Assembly: GCA_027943335.1 (NCBI GenBank)
Contig: BSBK01006346.1
Span: 124,001-188,000, forward strand
DNA: 64,000 nt
Source: Chamaecyparis obtusa
Taxonomy: Eukaryota > Streptophyta > Pinopsida > Cupressales > Cupressaceae
Reading direction: 5' to 3'
In this document: positions 1 to 12,086 of the stretch, in pieces
Numbering within the stretch: position 1 is the stretch's first letter
Layout of the letters: the number at the start of each line of letters is the position of its first letter
Position numbers and translations under genes: made by a program
Notes under the pieces: model-generated
The model's input: the letters and a program-made list of their open reading frames with translations, nothing else
Databases searched by the model: none
Told to the model about the DNA's origin: nothing

Positions 1-656
1 GTCTCCGCCGATTCCTCAAAAACGCCGTCCACAATTCCTCTCTCCAACGCCATCTCTGCGTTCAGCCTGCGGCCGCCCAAAACCATATCGCGCAGGGTTG
101 CGGGCTGCAGCTTGCTGCGAATCAAGGCCATCATACTGCTGGGGATTGGCAGGCCATGATCGAGCTCGCCCAATTGCAGATCAGATTGCCCCTTCGTCAT
201 CATGACGCGGTAGTCGTGGGCGAGAGCGAGCATGTAACCGCCTGACACCGCGCGGCCGCAGATGGCTGCGACGGTGGGGACGCTGAGCCTCATGAAGGCT
301 GCCAGCATCTTCTCCAGTCCCTCCAATGCTATGTCAATGCGCTCGTGGGGGCTCCTCTCGGCGACCCATTTCATGTCGATGCCGCAGGAGAAATGTTTGC
401 CCGCGTTGGTGGTCACGAGGGCTGCGGCATCTGGGGATTGTTCGACCTGATGGAGGGCGTCGGCGATGGCATCGAAGAATGTGGGATTAAGCCTGTGCTC
501 GTCCTCGCACTCACCCACGAACGTCAAGATGTACACGTTCCCTCGCTTCTCAAGGCTGCACATCCTCGCTAACTCTACTAGGCTGGAGATGATTTCTTCC
601 TTGCTCACGCAAACAGATTGCAGGATGAATGGAGGAAGATGCAGCAGATGGGGCAT
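1..656 (-). CDS. Enoyl-CoA hydratase/isomerase (crotonase) family, 5' part, cut by window edge
   Basis: The minus strand reads as a plant enoyl-CoA delta-isomerase/hydratase-like protein. These enzymes shift or hydrate double bonds of enoyl-CoA during fatty-acid beta-oxidation, usually in peroxisomes. Translation from the ATG at 563 begins MCSLEKRGNVYILTF, the usual N-terminus of plant ECI-type proteins, and about 187 codons are open to the window edge. Crotonase landmarks include GKHFSCGIDMKW (oxyanion-hole region), AAICGRAVSGGYMLALAHDY and a GELDHGLPIP segment carrying an acidic residue where isomerases place the catalytic Glu. An in-frame ATG at 656 would add 31 residues (MPHLLHLPPFILQ...); I prefer 563 from family alignment, but the extension is open. 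The C-terminus and any PTS1 signal lie outside the window. No stop or frameshift is seen, so this may be a live gene. Confidence 0.85.
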   Translation of the reverse strand, partial: MPHLLHLPPFILQSVCVSKEEIISSLVELARMCSLEKRGNVYILTFVGECEDEHRLNPTFFDAIADALHQVEQSPDAAALVTTNAGKHFSCGIDMKWVAERSPHERIDIALEGLEKMLAAFMRLSVPTVAAICGRAVSGGYMLALAHDYRVMMTKGQSDLQLGELDHGLPIPSSMMALIRSKLQPATLRDMVLGGRRLNAEMALERGIVDGVFEESAE

Positions 657-940
657 TCAAATAGGGGAGCTCCTCTCTAGCTGGTCAATCTCGCCGCCCA
701 TCTGATTTTGTCTTAATTCACAGTACCATTCTTGCACGCCTTTTTCATACCTTTTTTTCCCGGCAAGTTTATTTTACACCAACCAAAGTTCCATTCATCT
801 GTAGCAGATGAGGCAAATGTAGCATTCAAATAGGGGAGCTCCTCTCTAGCTGGTCAGTCCCGCACGGGTTTTTTGATATTCGCAGTATCAGTCCCGCGCG
901 TGTTTTTCTTACCTTCCAGTCCCGGCCAAAATTCGAGAAC
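620..940. repeat. Tandem duplication upstream of the crotonase gene
   Basis: A 37-base block beginning GCATTCAAATAGGGGAGCTC occurs at 653-689 and again at 822-858 in the same orientation with one or two differences. Weaker similarity continues for roughly 80 bases after each copy (shared CAGTA, TTCTT and CCCGGC landmarks). The copies cover the 5' end or proximal promoter of the minus-strand gene. The second copy ends where an inverted crotonase fragment begins. Confidence 0.7.
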
Positions 941-1083
941 ATGTTGGCGGCCTTCATGAGGCTGGGTGTCCCCACCATGGCGGCGATTGGTGGCTACGAG
1001 GCGGCGTGCGGGCTTATTATTCTGGCGCTGGCGCACGGCTACTTGCTGTACTTGAGCGAGCTGGACTACGGAAGTCTGATGGC
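925..1083 (+). pseudogene. Inverted, broken crotonase-family fragment
   Basis: Read on the plus strand, 941-1083 gives MLAAFMRLGVPTMAAIGG followed by a degenerate LALAHGYLLYLSELDYG. This parallels MLAAFMRLSVPTVAAICG...LALAHDY...GELDHG of the minus-strand gene at 1-563. The segment between AAIGG and LALAHG is scrambled, the stretch before the SELDYG motif is shortened, and similarity ends near 1083. It is therefore a pseudogene fragment about 50 codons long, in opposite orientation to its relative about 0.4 kb away. The right end abuts the inverted-repeat arm that starts near 1102, suggesting rearrangement at this junction. Confidence 0.75.
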
Positions 1084-1101
1084 GGTCAAAGTTGTATCCT
1101 G

Positions 1102-2163
1102 CGGCGACGGCTATCCAACCATATCGTTCGAACGCCACAATACCGTTAACGTTCCGTTTCCCTCGCTGCTGCATCCTATACCGTGCTCTGACAGCTAACG
1201 TGGACACTTACGTTTTTTTTCAAACGCCCCCTGCAAGAAAACTTAAAAGGATATTTAACCAAGGTGTACACTTACCTTTTTTCTAAACGCTTCTAAATTT
1301 TATGCACATGGTTTTAAATTACGGCTTACTCATAGCTATAAAATATAATAAATAATTAAAAAGTATGATATGTAAATATAAAATTTATTGAGTAAAAATA
1401 AATTAAATTTTTAAATTTTTAAATTTTTTATTTTAATCATCTTATACTTATATTTAAATGGCTAAGAAAAATATTATGTGAGAATTTGTTTTATAATTTA
1501 AAAAAAAAATTATTTTATGTTTTTTAATTTAGTAAAATAGTGAGTTAAAATGTTAATAGAACTTAATTTTTAATAATATTTATATATTTAAATTTTTATT
1601 ATATTAATTATTATTATATTGTAAGATTTAATGCAATAATATAAATACATATATTCTAAAAAAATTTAACAATAATATTAATTTTTCATAGTATATGTTT
1701 ATTAAAATTATCAAATAATAAAGAATAAACATGTAAATGATATTAAAAATTTAAATTATATTAACCTATTAATCTATTAATTTATTATAAAATCTACTCT
1801 AAATCTCACCTCTCTACAAATTCTATAGACTATTGAATGAATAAATATAATATAATATTCAATAAATGAATAATATTGAATGAATAAATATAATATAATA
1901 TTATTTTTATTATTATATTATTAATTAATTTTTAGTTTTTAAAATAAATTATTTAAATTTATTAAATAAAATTAAACATATAATTTATTATTACAAATAT
2001 TTAAAATATAATTTTAATATTAATTATATTTACTAAAATCATATTATGTATTTTTAAAAGTTAGTACAGGGTTTGAATATCATAATTTTGCTCATCATAA
2101 ATATTAAAACTTTAGTTCAATATTTCAAAATATTGAACATTTCATCAACAAATATAATTTCAA
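1102..2163 (+). repeat. Left arm of a 1.1 kb dispersed inverted repeat
   Basis: This sequence recurs in reverse complement at 51433-52549. Shared landmarks in order are CGGCGACGGCTATCCAACC, a block with CCGTTAACGTTCCG, GCTAACGTGGACACTTACG, a long AT-rich middle and CAACAAATATAATTTCAA at the inner end. The left arm lacks two short pieces present in the right arm, about 20 and 35 bases, near 1130 and 1190. No coding frame of substance is present. It is a non-autonomous repeat of unknown class. Confidence 0.85.
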
Positions 2164-4872
2164 CAAGGGCTGCGCGCAGCTGGAGTCCCTGCCTAAGGTG
2201 GGACTGCAGGAGTTTGTGTGCAGTCAACATTTTCAGTTTATATTTAAATATGTGTGCGTGCGTTTTCTATAAAGCAAAAAGTTTTAGTTTTGTAGGAATG
2301 TGCTAATTGGATTGAAGTAGAGGATACCCTTGATTCATTGTAGTAATCCTTGGAGCTTTTTAAGACATGAAGCTCAACTGATGTGACTTTGTATTTAATA
2401 CTTTTCAGTTCTTGTTAGAAATCATATTAATTAAATAGCTATTGTTTATTTATTTGGATTGTATAACTCCTGTGTGGCTATAACTAGATGTATGATGTTA
2501 CAGAGATATGAATAAAGAGAATTCCGCTACTTGAAAGTGAATGTAGGTAGTTCTATTCTTATTCTTTGTTTTATAAATTTCTTTCACATATTGTCATGAT
2601 TTTGAATTTTAAGACTGAAGTGTTAAAAATGAGAAGGAGAAATAAGATAAATCAATAACATTTGTAGTTCTTGTTGTAACAGTATCAAGAATATAAGTGA
2701 AATCTTATATCTAGGAGTATTTATTTTTTGTTTTGATTACAAACATCACATTTTTTTTTTAATGCATATATCAATTATCACTATATTATATTTTCATAAA
2801 AGAATTCAGAATATTTTTTTGTCTAAATAGTAGCATGGTTTGATCACGAAAAACCTTTAAATTGATGATGGAGAATAAAATAGTCATACTCTATAATATT
2901 TCAACACTAGTCAGTAATTGTTCATCTACCACAGGAAATTGAGTTTTGAAATACAATTAAGGAAAAATGATTGTGTATATCATATATCATGTTATGAGAA
3001 CATCAATTAGAAATCTATGATGAGATTGTCTTCATGTACATTGATAAAAGAAAATAAAAATAATGTACTACACTAAACATTACAAATGAATTTTTATTTA
3101 TGTTAAATATATATTTAATAACAATACACAAATCCAATAAGTTAAATGAATTAATTTTCCTTAAGAAAGTCAAAATAAACTATATAAAGCTTATACAAAA
3201 TCAAAACATCAAAACTGGTACTGTTCACATATAGAATTATAATTTTACATGTAATTCAAAATCGTAAATATTTTTTTATTTTTAAACTTGAATAAATAGA
3301 TATGAACTTATTTTTGCTTGAATATGAAAAAGATGTTAACATCATTAACAATAGCAGCCAGTAACATGCCATTGCATTATCTGTTTCCAAATACGATGAT
3401 ACCAAGCTAAAATCTGTAACAGCATTTCATGAATAAAAAAAACATTTTGACCAATTAACATTTCTACCAGGATTTGTGTGCTTCTAGTTCGAATTGTAAA
3501 TTTACCAAGAAAAAGTCCAGATGAGTGCCTCACTACATGTAATATACGCATTTACAGCCATGCTAGGGTTTGCACAGTTGCAAAAAAAGGAAAAACAAAG
3601 CAAAAATATATATATTTATTGTTATTTTTGTTATAGCAAATATCAGTTATAAAGTTCATTGTATTTTAGTATATGGTTGTTCTAAACTGTGAGAGGCTAA
3701 GTGTGTTCAAAATATATATTTTTTTAGTCAGTTCCCATACAAGGTGACTATTGTTACCTATAGACAAGCTACTTGTCATGAGCAGGTATTACTGAGAAGT
3801 TCAATTACGCATGATATGTTTTGTCAAGCAAAAATATGCAGTGTTGAAATGCCAAAATGTTGGTAAAGCTGTCCTACAAAAATTTGCAGTGTTGAACATT
3901 GTAGATATCTTCGGTCTTCACGTTTTGAATGCCAAAATGCTGGTAAAACTGTCCTTTGAGAATTCCTACAAAGGGAGAAAATATCAGTAATTAATGACAA
4001 ATTCGAGATGCCTGCCCATAAACCTTTGACTAGATTGCATGCATGTTGTCAAAACAAATGATTTATAAAAGCTTAAATAAAACATTGCAAAGAAATATGG
4101 AAGAACTGGGTTTATCAACTTAATTTGAATTGCAACATTTGGACTTCGAGCACTACCCCCTCAATTGGCTTGTGCAGGACTACAACAGATTCCTACTACA
4201 GTGGGGATGCATCTTATATGAAACAGATAGGGGGACCATTTAACGGAGAAAAGTTTATATAAATGTAGAATAGCTAGCAAATATTTTCATTTCAAAAGAT
4301 CAATTGTAGGTGTTAGAGGTCAATATTTCAAGAACAGCCTAGAATCTATTAAAAATAATATAATTTGAATCCGAGTCCATTTTCAAATCCTTCTGTGTAA
4401 TAACGTGGCATAACTTTAACAGATTATACGGCTATGTCATGGCGTAATGATTCAAATTTACAAACTTTAAGAATGTGGGCCAAGCTTATCACATAATGTG
4501 TTAAAGGGGACATTTAATATCATTGAAATTTACCTAGCCAAACAACATTCATGGTTGATTCTGTGCAATTACAAACTGCTTATAGAACAAACTAGGCGTG
4601 AGTATATGGATACCTAGAATTCTTTGAAGAAGAGCAGATGGTGCTCACTAGAGTAATAAACCTGATATCACTATGATAGGGAGGCTGGACTGGTGCAGGC
4701 AGTCATAGATAATCTACTTATGAGGTTTTGTGAATAAACTTTATGGAAGGACCATTGGCTGTGGTCACTTGCCCAAGTTTTGATTCAAGGGAGATGTATT
4801 AATGCTGAAGTTATTCGAAACCTTTGAAATGTAGATGTCAAGTATTAGTTCAAAGTACATATTGAAAAGGGG
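2164..4872. other. AT-rich intergenic DNA, no gene recognised
   Basis: I see no coding sequence that resembles a known family on either strand. Two imperfect copies of an ATGCCAAAATG-TGGTAAA block lie near 3848 and 3931, about 83 bases apart. A 68-codon minus-strand frame at 3345-3551 has no recognisable motif. Confidence 0.5.
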
Positions 4873-5407
4873 AATTCTTTCTACAATTTGAGAAATCATC
4901 TAAATTGGGCAGCTAAGCTTGATCCTCAGTGACTGAGATTCCTTATGACAATTTTTGTACAGTCTAGTGCTAGTGTACAGAATATGATGTTGGGAAGTCC
5001 TGTCAGACTAGTAGACTTAACCATATAAAAGGTAACTTACAATCTGAGCTTTCATACATTACCAAATTACAGTGTAATTAACTATCTTCGTAGGGGTTAA
5101 ATCATATATAAAACCTTTTCTATTTCATGAACAAACCTTATTCTTTATAGAATTTGAGAAACCTTCTAAAATTGGGGAGTGCTAAGATTGATCTTTAGTG
5201 ATTGAGATTGTCATGATAATTTTTGTATAATCTAGTGCTAGTGTACACAATGTCATGTTGGGATGTCCTCCCAGAATAGCAGACTTAAACATATAAAAGG
5301 TAACTTATAATCTGAGCCTCCATAGATTACCAAACTATAATGTAATTGACTATCTTGTTAGGGATTGAATCATACATTCAACCTCTTGTGTTTCATGATC
5401 AAACCTT
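4873..5407. repeat. 267-bp head-to-tail tandem duplication
   Basis: Copy A (4873-5139) and copy B (5140-5407) abut directly. Both begin ATTCTTT and end CAAACCTT. Shared internal landmarks include TCTAGTGCTAGTGTACA, CATATAAAAGGTAACTTA and GTAATT-ACTATCTT. The copies are diverged by point changes and small indels, so the duplication is old. Noncoding. Confidence 0.85.
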
Positions 5408-7365
5408 CTCTTAATAATATGATTGTTCAGGATTATTTCTCTAGGCTTTCTTTATTCAGGAATCATGACCATTCCGTTTGAGGATGGAAATGAACAAGAT
5501 TCTTTTGCAGATAGATTTTTTCCCGAATATTTCCCTTGAAATAAGCATTGTCTTCATGGGTAATGCTATGGGGTTCATCATTTTGTGTTGAGAGTGTGCT
5601 CTTATTGAAGAAATTCTATTCAAATTACCACAGATCTTCAAGGTCAGATATAGTCTATGTGAATAGATGACATGGATCCAAGTACAATTTGAACTGTATA
5701 TGTCTCTAATGCATCCTCGTGTCTTTTAGTTGTACATGGCTATATATGGCCTCAGATAGAAAAAAGTATGTAATATTGAGCCTACTTCCTCCAACCAGGG
5801 AAAATAGGGCTAAAAAATATATGGTGTTTTACTTTTTTGAATGTTGTGGTTTTTGGCAATATTTTGGAAGACTTGTACAAAAATTGTATCGTAGATTTTG
5901 GAAAAATTGCAATATGCGTACAAGTATTATACTTGTAAAATACTTGTATAGTGTATTGCATATTGTGTCGTCTAGCATGTGATGCGATTTTTATTTTCTG
6001 TGTGTTTCAAACTTGGTTTCATTTTCAAAGATTTTTGCTTCTCTGCAATGAACAATCTCAATGCTTCATCTAGCAGACATGATAGTATAATTAATCAGGG
6101 CTTTTATCCGCAATATATGCAGATGCAAAATCTCATTATAAGACTAAGGTCTATTGCTAGAATGTAGCATTGAGGATAAATTTCTGGGCATACCACACAA
6201 CTTAAGTGATTCGAGGTACGCAATGCCTAATAGGACTAGGAAAATTGGAAATGACTGAAAGTGAGTTTTACCTATTTCCTTTTATCTGTGTTTTTTCCAG
6301 ATTTATTTTGAACTCGGTTGTTATGGAATTTTAGAAGTTAAAGATTTTAATAGAAAAACTTACAAATTCTATTTGCATGTGGAGCTTGACTTTTCCATCT
6401 TTTTCACCAATCATCTTGATGGGGAGATGGCCCATGAAAATATCGATTTCAAGAAATTTGTCATTTTTTGTTGTTGCAGAATTTCTTGGTGAGCTATTGA
6501 GGCTTCCTTGGCTCTAGTCCTTGCATGTGAATATCATGAATGTAACATGGATCCCTCCATGCCAAACTAGTATTAGCAGGCCTACCACGTTAGACTAAAG
6601 CAAGGGTTCTTGCATTTCACGGTAGTGTTAGATGTTAAAAGGGGAGGTGAGTTCTTTAGTAGAGTATACCTGTGTTCAAATGCAAATAGAAAAATCTAAT
6701 TTGCTACCTACTAAGCTAACTGCGTGAGTATAATAAATTCATCAGTTTTCCATTAAGTATTAGGCATTCTCATGAACACAAAGGCTAGCAACTTAGGCTG
6801 TGCAGGATGTTCCCACTTTAAAACACGTAAAAGCTCATAGAAGTGAGACCACTCTGAAATGAAAACCCAGAGTGCCTATAATAGTTTCTGCCCTAATCCC
6901 CAAAGAATATGTCAGTTAACACCACTCCAGCAAAAGAACACCTTTAATAATTACCATGCAAAATGCTTACAGATAGTTTCCAAAGCAAAAATCGTATATC
7001 CCGTGACTTTAAATTATGAAAAAGGAAAATCCTAATTTTAATACTGAAAGTTATGCTAGTCAAATGAAATTTGTTCAACAACAAAGCTATAGCTAATGTG
7101 ATTGGCTTAATATTAAATCAGAGATTTTGTTGGTCCAGTAAATAAGTTGAAAGTGAAAGAGCGACTTAGCTTACCTTGGGAAGCATATGCCTGGTCTTTT
7201 CATGTATCCTACAAATAGCAAAGAACAATGCTGGAATGAGTTAGAAAGATAGATACGAATGCTGAAACACAACTTTGTAAAGTGGTGAGCAGACAAAGCA
7301 ATGTGTTTGTAACTTTGTTTAACTTACGTTGTTTTTATCTTCTACAATGCTAAGTATGATATCAT
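5408..7365. other. Intergenic DNA between duplication and Helentron RPA gene
   Basis: No recognised gene. A small candidate exon on the minus strand (about 7157-7190, preceded by TTTGTAG and followed by GTAAGC) is the only splice-like signal I noticed and is not assigned. The 3' end of the Helentron must lie somewhere in this stretch or further left, but I could not fix its terminus. Confidence 0.4.
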
Positions 7366-9677
7366 TCATTGCAATGGTAAATGTGCCATGATTTGAAATT
7401 TGCGTAAGAGGTAGAGTACTGGTGACATGTCTATTTTGTAGGTTTCGAATGGCACTGCTACAAGTTGTGGAAGATGCTGCTCCAAGAGTGTGGAAGGCAT
7501 GTTGCAGTTTACAATGTCGTCCTCATTTTCTACAATGCATTGTAGAAAATGATGGTATTCGAATGTTGTATTTGTGGCACATGCTAGGCATTTGGCTTTT
7601 TTGCTTGCTGACAGCTGTGTTGCTGAAACGATCTGATGGCATGTAGTGCATACTGGTTGGTATGGTGGCAGGTATGCATTTCTTGTTCTTAATATTCCAG
7701 AGATCTGTAGTTTGGATGAAGTGTTTAGCATGGATTGTCAAATGTTAGCAACTTGCTTACTGTTTAAATGTGCTTAAATGTGCTTGTGTTTGAAAGGTTT
7801 GAGGATTTTGTTACTTACTTGTTTATTAGAGGAGACTAAGTTTTGCAAAGTGGCTTTCATGGAGTCATCATTGAGCTGGTCTATGAATGTTGATGGGGTT
7901 GATTTTATGATATTTGTACCAATTGGGCCGCTGCGTATAACATTCTTTGCCAAAAGCAACGGTGTTGTTGATGAGGCTAGAATCTGTTGCAATGTTGTGA
8001 ATGCTTGAGAGTGGTAATCTGAAACTATTACCTGCAGGGAAAAGCAATTAGTTAGTAGAATTAGAGGGAGCATTATATTATATGAGTAGTGCAAAAGGAA
8101 ATTTGATATGTAGTAGCAAGAACTTACCGAAGCTATGTCATATATAGTTTCACCATCCCTAACATGGAGGTAGAATTCAGTTGCTGATTGGCTGTGTCTT
8201 GTTACAAGAATTGCTAGTGTTCCAAATGGGTAGGTGTTTGTCAAATTAACTAGCTATGAAATTGTAACATCTAGTGTGAGTTTTCGTTGCTTGCAAACTT
8301 TTTCAATGGTTTGAATACATGTCTTTGTAGTTAGTTGGAGACAGTAATCAGTGTCACCTCTTTCAAATGGGCTTTTCTTCTTGATTATAAATTCTGTTAA
8401 GCGTACACTAGCACCAGGTGAAAGCTTGGGTAGGTGTGTGTCAATAAGTTTGTTTGTAACATTAGCTGTGATAGTCATCTATCCTTGACTATCTACAAGA
8501 TCTACATGTACAATTTGTGTTTTACTTGGGCTTGAAGGGTTTTTTGCGAGGGTAGGTCCATATGTGACGAGAACATCACCTTCAAAGGCTAGGGCAGATT
8601 GTGTTGTACATATTTTGATTATGCTGGATGAATGATGTCGTTGCAGTTTTAATCTATAGTTAGAAAAGATGAGACATTTTTAACAATTAGATTCCTTTAA
8701 AAAACCTAAATAACTTTCTTCCCTTCATCAAAATAAAATTTAAATGCAAAGTGTATTAAATAATAAATATAAATAAACATAATATTATCTATTTACTTTG
8801 TGTTAATTTAATTATAATAGTTGTATATTTGTATTTAATAGCTTTTAATTGTGTTCATTATATATAAACTAAATATATAATTAAATAATAAATATAATAC
8901 AGTATAGAATGTTTTGAAATATGTAAGCTTTTTTACTCAATGTTTCAAATCAGTTCAATTAAACTATGTAAGTGTTTTTTTCTCAACTTTTCAAATCACT
9001 CATAATGATTCATATCAAAAATTAACATTTATAACTAATTAAAAATAACATTTATAACTAATTAAAAATAAAACTTTTTTAAAAAGATTAAAATAAAATA
9101 AAGTAATAAAGTAGATTAAAAAATCTACATCAATAATTAGAAACCATAATAAAATGCTGACCTTTTTTGTTCTTGTTCTTCATTTTCAGTGTCAGGTGGG
9201 GATGTGTTTTGGCACCTGCAAAATATGTAACATAAGTTAGGATTATTGTTGGATACAAATGGAAAAGAAATAGTGTACTTTGGAAGTCAAGCTGTTGTAG
9301 AAAGGTAATGTGCGCTAAAATTAAAATTATGAGTACTGTGTCTCAATCTTGGGGCGTTTCTTGTTGATTATGCTACATTGTGGTGGAGAAGGGTTTTGTG
9401 CTAATGTGGAGCTTTCTCGTTGTTGTTGCTTTGTTCCAAAACTTTCCTCAACATGTGCCTTTGTGCTTTGATCAAGAGGTGTGTGTTCCCTATCAGGGAT
9501 TCTGTGATAGAATTAAGTATTTAACTATTATTTTAGGAAGTCACAAACGTATGTAACATAGCATAGAAATGAGTATGATTTTAGCATAATTGTGCAATGA
9601 TAATACCTTTGTGTCTGTAAGATATTGCATTTTGATGGCTCCATCATGGCTGCTGGTACTATGGTTTTCTGCAATGG
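7366..9677 (-). pseudogene. Helentron RPA-like single-strand DNA-binding protein gene, spliced, with nonsense codons
   Basis: A replication protein A-like gene can be assembled from splice signals with agreeing phases: exon 9677-9607 (acceptor TTGCAG before KTIVPAAMMEPSK; ATG at 9647 possible), 9501-9337, 9215-9162, 8653-8128, 8031-7819 and 7755-7366. The second exon carries a basic KKRPKIE tract, a possible nuclear signal. Exon four encodes an OB-fold-like part (ALAFEGDVLVTYGP...VDLVDSQG). The last exon has two CxxC pairs (CTTC and CLAC), as in the zinc-bearing C-terminal domain of RPA70. Three in-frame stops remain in this model: TAG at 8479-8481, TAG at 8254-8256 and TGA at 7738-7740. The donor at 9336 (GTACTC) is weak. 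RPA genes are common companions of plant Helitrons. Confidence 0.75.
7523..7552. repeat. 30-bp perfect palindrome inside the RPA-like gene
   Basis: The bases from 7523 to 7552 equal their own reverse complement; the centre is ATGCAT and the arms contain TTTTCTACA / TGTAGAAAA. It lies in the last exon, over the codons for HHFLQCIVENED. It is far from any plausible Helentron terminus. Confidence 0.9.
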
Positions 9678-10091
9678 GAAAAGATGCAACAACTAAATCA
9701 TAAGTACTGGCATTTTTAAAACTTGGCAGTGCATTAGTTTGCTATGATTCTAAGAATCAAGTACAGAGTATCTTTCAAATGTGTCATTCATGCATTTAAC
9801 AATTTTGTGCCATTCTCGTAAATGTGTATTGCTATAGAATAGAATGGAAACAAAAGGGAATGGCAAAGTGAAGATGACAAGCAACTTGGAAATATCATAT
9901 ATAAATTATAGCTTTCTATAACGAGATATGAGTATTTGTATAAAAATATACTTTATTCTTAGTGATGTTCAAAAACATAAATAAGATTCAAATTGCCGAG
10001 CAAGGTTTTATTTTTTTCCCTTTATTTCAGAAAAGGAAAATGGAATGTAATGGTTGTGTTCCGTTGTGTAGTCTAATTTTTGACACGTATG

Positions 10092-10718
10092 CTAGAAATG
10101 GAGTTGCAGGGATACTGCAAAGTGGTCTGACCAGTATGTATCTAGTATAGAAAATTTTGCAAGAGTGGGGTCAGTATTGTGTAACCAAATATGGTCCAAC
10201 AAAGTGCCAGCTTGTGTTGTTGGCTTGTCAACAATCAAACTGAAGTTGTGGTATTGCATGAATTCTTTAAGTGTTACTTGTGATTTTGTGGAGCATAGCA
10301 TGTCAATGTTGAAGTCTCCAACAACAATTAGTTTGTAGTTGGGTGGCAATGTGGTTGTGATGTTTTGTATGAGGTCCATTAGCTCTTTAATAGGTGTACC
10401 TGGCGTTATGTATAGGTTAGTGATTCGTAGAGTACTGCCCAGGTGCAAGAGGTCTATGGTTATTGATTCAAGATGTTTTGTTGCAAAAGTTTGACTTTGT
10501 ATCAATGTAGTTGTGTGTGCGCAACATGTTAGCAGGCCATGAATAGACAAGGAAGAGTAGCAGTTGAATTTTTCCTTTAACAAGTCGAGATTATGTGGAG
10601 ATTTGTGTCTTGTTTCTTGGAGGCAAAGTACGGTTGCTTGGATCAAATCATGGTCATGGGCTATGTCTTGTCCATGCAACGCAAAGCTTCGCGTATTCAA
10701 AGAACATATAATGAAATG
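10092..10718 (-). other. AP-type (EEP) endonuclease domain fused after the helicase
   Basis: The C-terminal 208 codons contain the full endonuclease/exonuclease/phosphatase catalytic set: SLNTRSF (Asn), LCLQETR (Glu), VVGDFNID (Asp-x-Asn), LLDHIW and a final SDHFAVSLQL (Asp-His). This stretch has no stop. A C-terminal EEP domain is the defining mark of endonuclease-bearing Helentrons, where it is thought to have been acquired from a retroelement. Confidence 0.88.
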
Positions 10719-12086
10719 ATTTGTGGCTATTGAAGGAAGGCTGTATTGAATCCTCCATTGTGCCGAAGTTTGGAGGCGTTGCATTTCTTTTTCAACTTTT
10801 TTGCATAGTTTAAAGTTTGCATGTTGCAATTTGTGTATTAGGTATAGCAATTCAATATTTCGTACACGTGACAAAGCAGTGTAAGAAAGCCCATGCTGGT
10901 AGACTTTGCAAGGATCAAAGGCAAGAGCATTCATTGTCAGGCCTTGTGCTCTATGGATAGTTCGTGCACATGCTAGTTGTAGAGGGAATTGTGATCGTGT
11001 TACTATTTGGGAACTTATTTTTATTTTTTTGGCTATTCTGATTATTGGTGTCCAAGAAGGTGGAATAGAATTTGTGTATAGTCTTTGCATTTTTTGGTGT
11101 CGTGATTGTCCAATTGTAGGGTCGTTGAATTGGATCCAAGCAATGTCTTGTTCATCAGTTGTGTACATTTGGAAAATGCCATCAGCACCATTAACTAGGT
11201 CATCTTGGGTGTCAAGGTTTCCAGCGATCAGTTCAACCAAAGCTCCTATTTATACATAAATTGTGTTGGGTAGGGTTGATCTTTCAGCTTGGAAATGGAT
11301 ATTTTCAACAGGGGTGTCTTTTTTATCAATGGCCTCGAATACGTATAGCTTAGTAGGCAAGTACTTAAGCATTTTCTTATTGTGTTCTTCAACAGCTAGA
11401 TTTCTTTGAAATAAGTATGGGAATCTTGGGTCATTGGGAATGGGCTTGTAGCATGTTCTATTCAAGTATGAGATGTCTTGGTCAGTTTTTTGAGAAGTTC
11501 TCATGCGGTTCAAAATGGAGATGAAGTGTGCATTTGTTTGCCTGACTGTAGTGTGTAGTTCAAAGCATAGGACATTATCATTCCAAAATGTGTATGGTAT
11601 TTTGTCATTATTAATTGTAGGTTGTTCAAATATCCATGAATCACAGATAGGTTGTGCTTGGTATAAGTCACTGCAAAATATGATATCAATATTGCCAAAG
11701 GGTTTTGTTGGCATATGTTTTATTTGACGTAGCCTTCTATCAATGTTGTACAACATCTTAGAGCCAATCAGTGATGCTTCGTCAATAAGCAAGATTTGCA
11801 ATTGTTCTAGCTTTTTGCTTAGGCTATCTAGTGTGTTAGAGTCCAAAGGAAGCATTTTGGAAGAGTTGCATGGTAGATGGAAAATGGAGTGTGCAGTCAC
11901 GCCACCTGCATTGAATGCAGCCTTGCCTGTAGAAGCAACAATAATGCCCTTTTTTTTTAACGAGTCACTGTCTAATTGCTTATTGTACATCTGAATCATT
12001 GCTTCGAAAAGCACTTTAGCTGTGAAGGTTTTGCCTGTGCCAGCTCCACCTGTTAAGAACAAGTATAGTGGTTTTCTAGGGGCAAG
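10719..12086 (-). other. PIF1-family helicase domain
   Basis: Walker A GGAGTGKT lies at 12050-12027 and Walker B LLIDEASLIG follows. FCSDLYQAQPI replaces the usual GDLYQ-type motif (Gly to Ser). ARTIHRAQGLTMNAL and YTALSRVRNIELLYLI are motifs V and VI of PIF1-like helicases. This is the strand-displacing motor of Helitron-like elements. The TAA at 11250 lies between Walker B and the C-terminal motifs. Confidence 0.9.

Noticed and set aside
8032..8127. Continuous open frame through a 96-base segment of the RPA-like gene, as if coding
   Set aside because: It starts GTAAGT, ends TTTCCCTGCAG and its translation is hydrophobic nonsense between two RPA-like parts, so it is an open intron.
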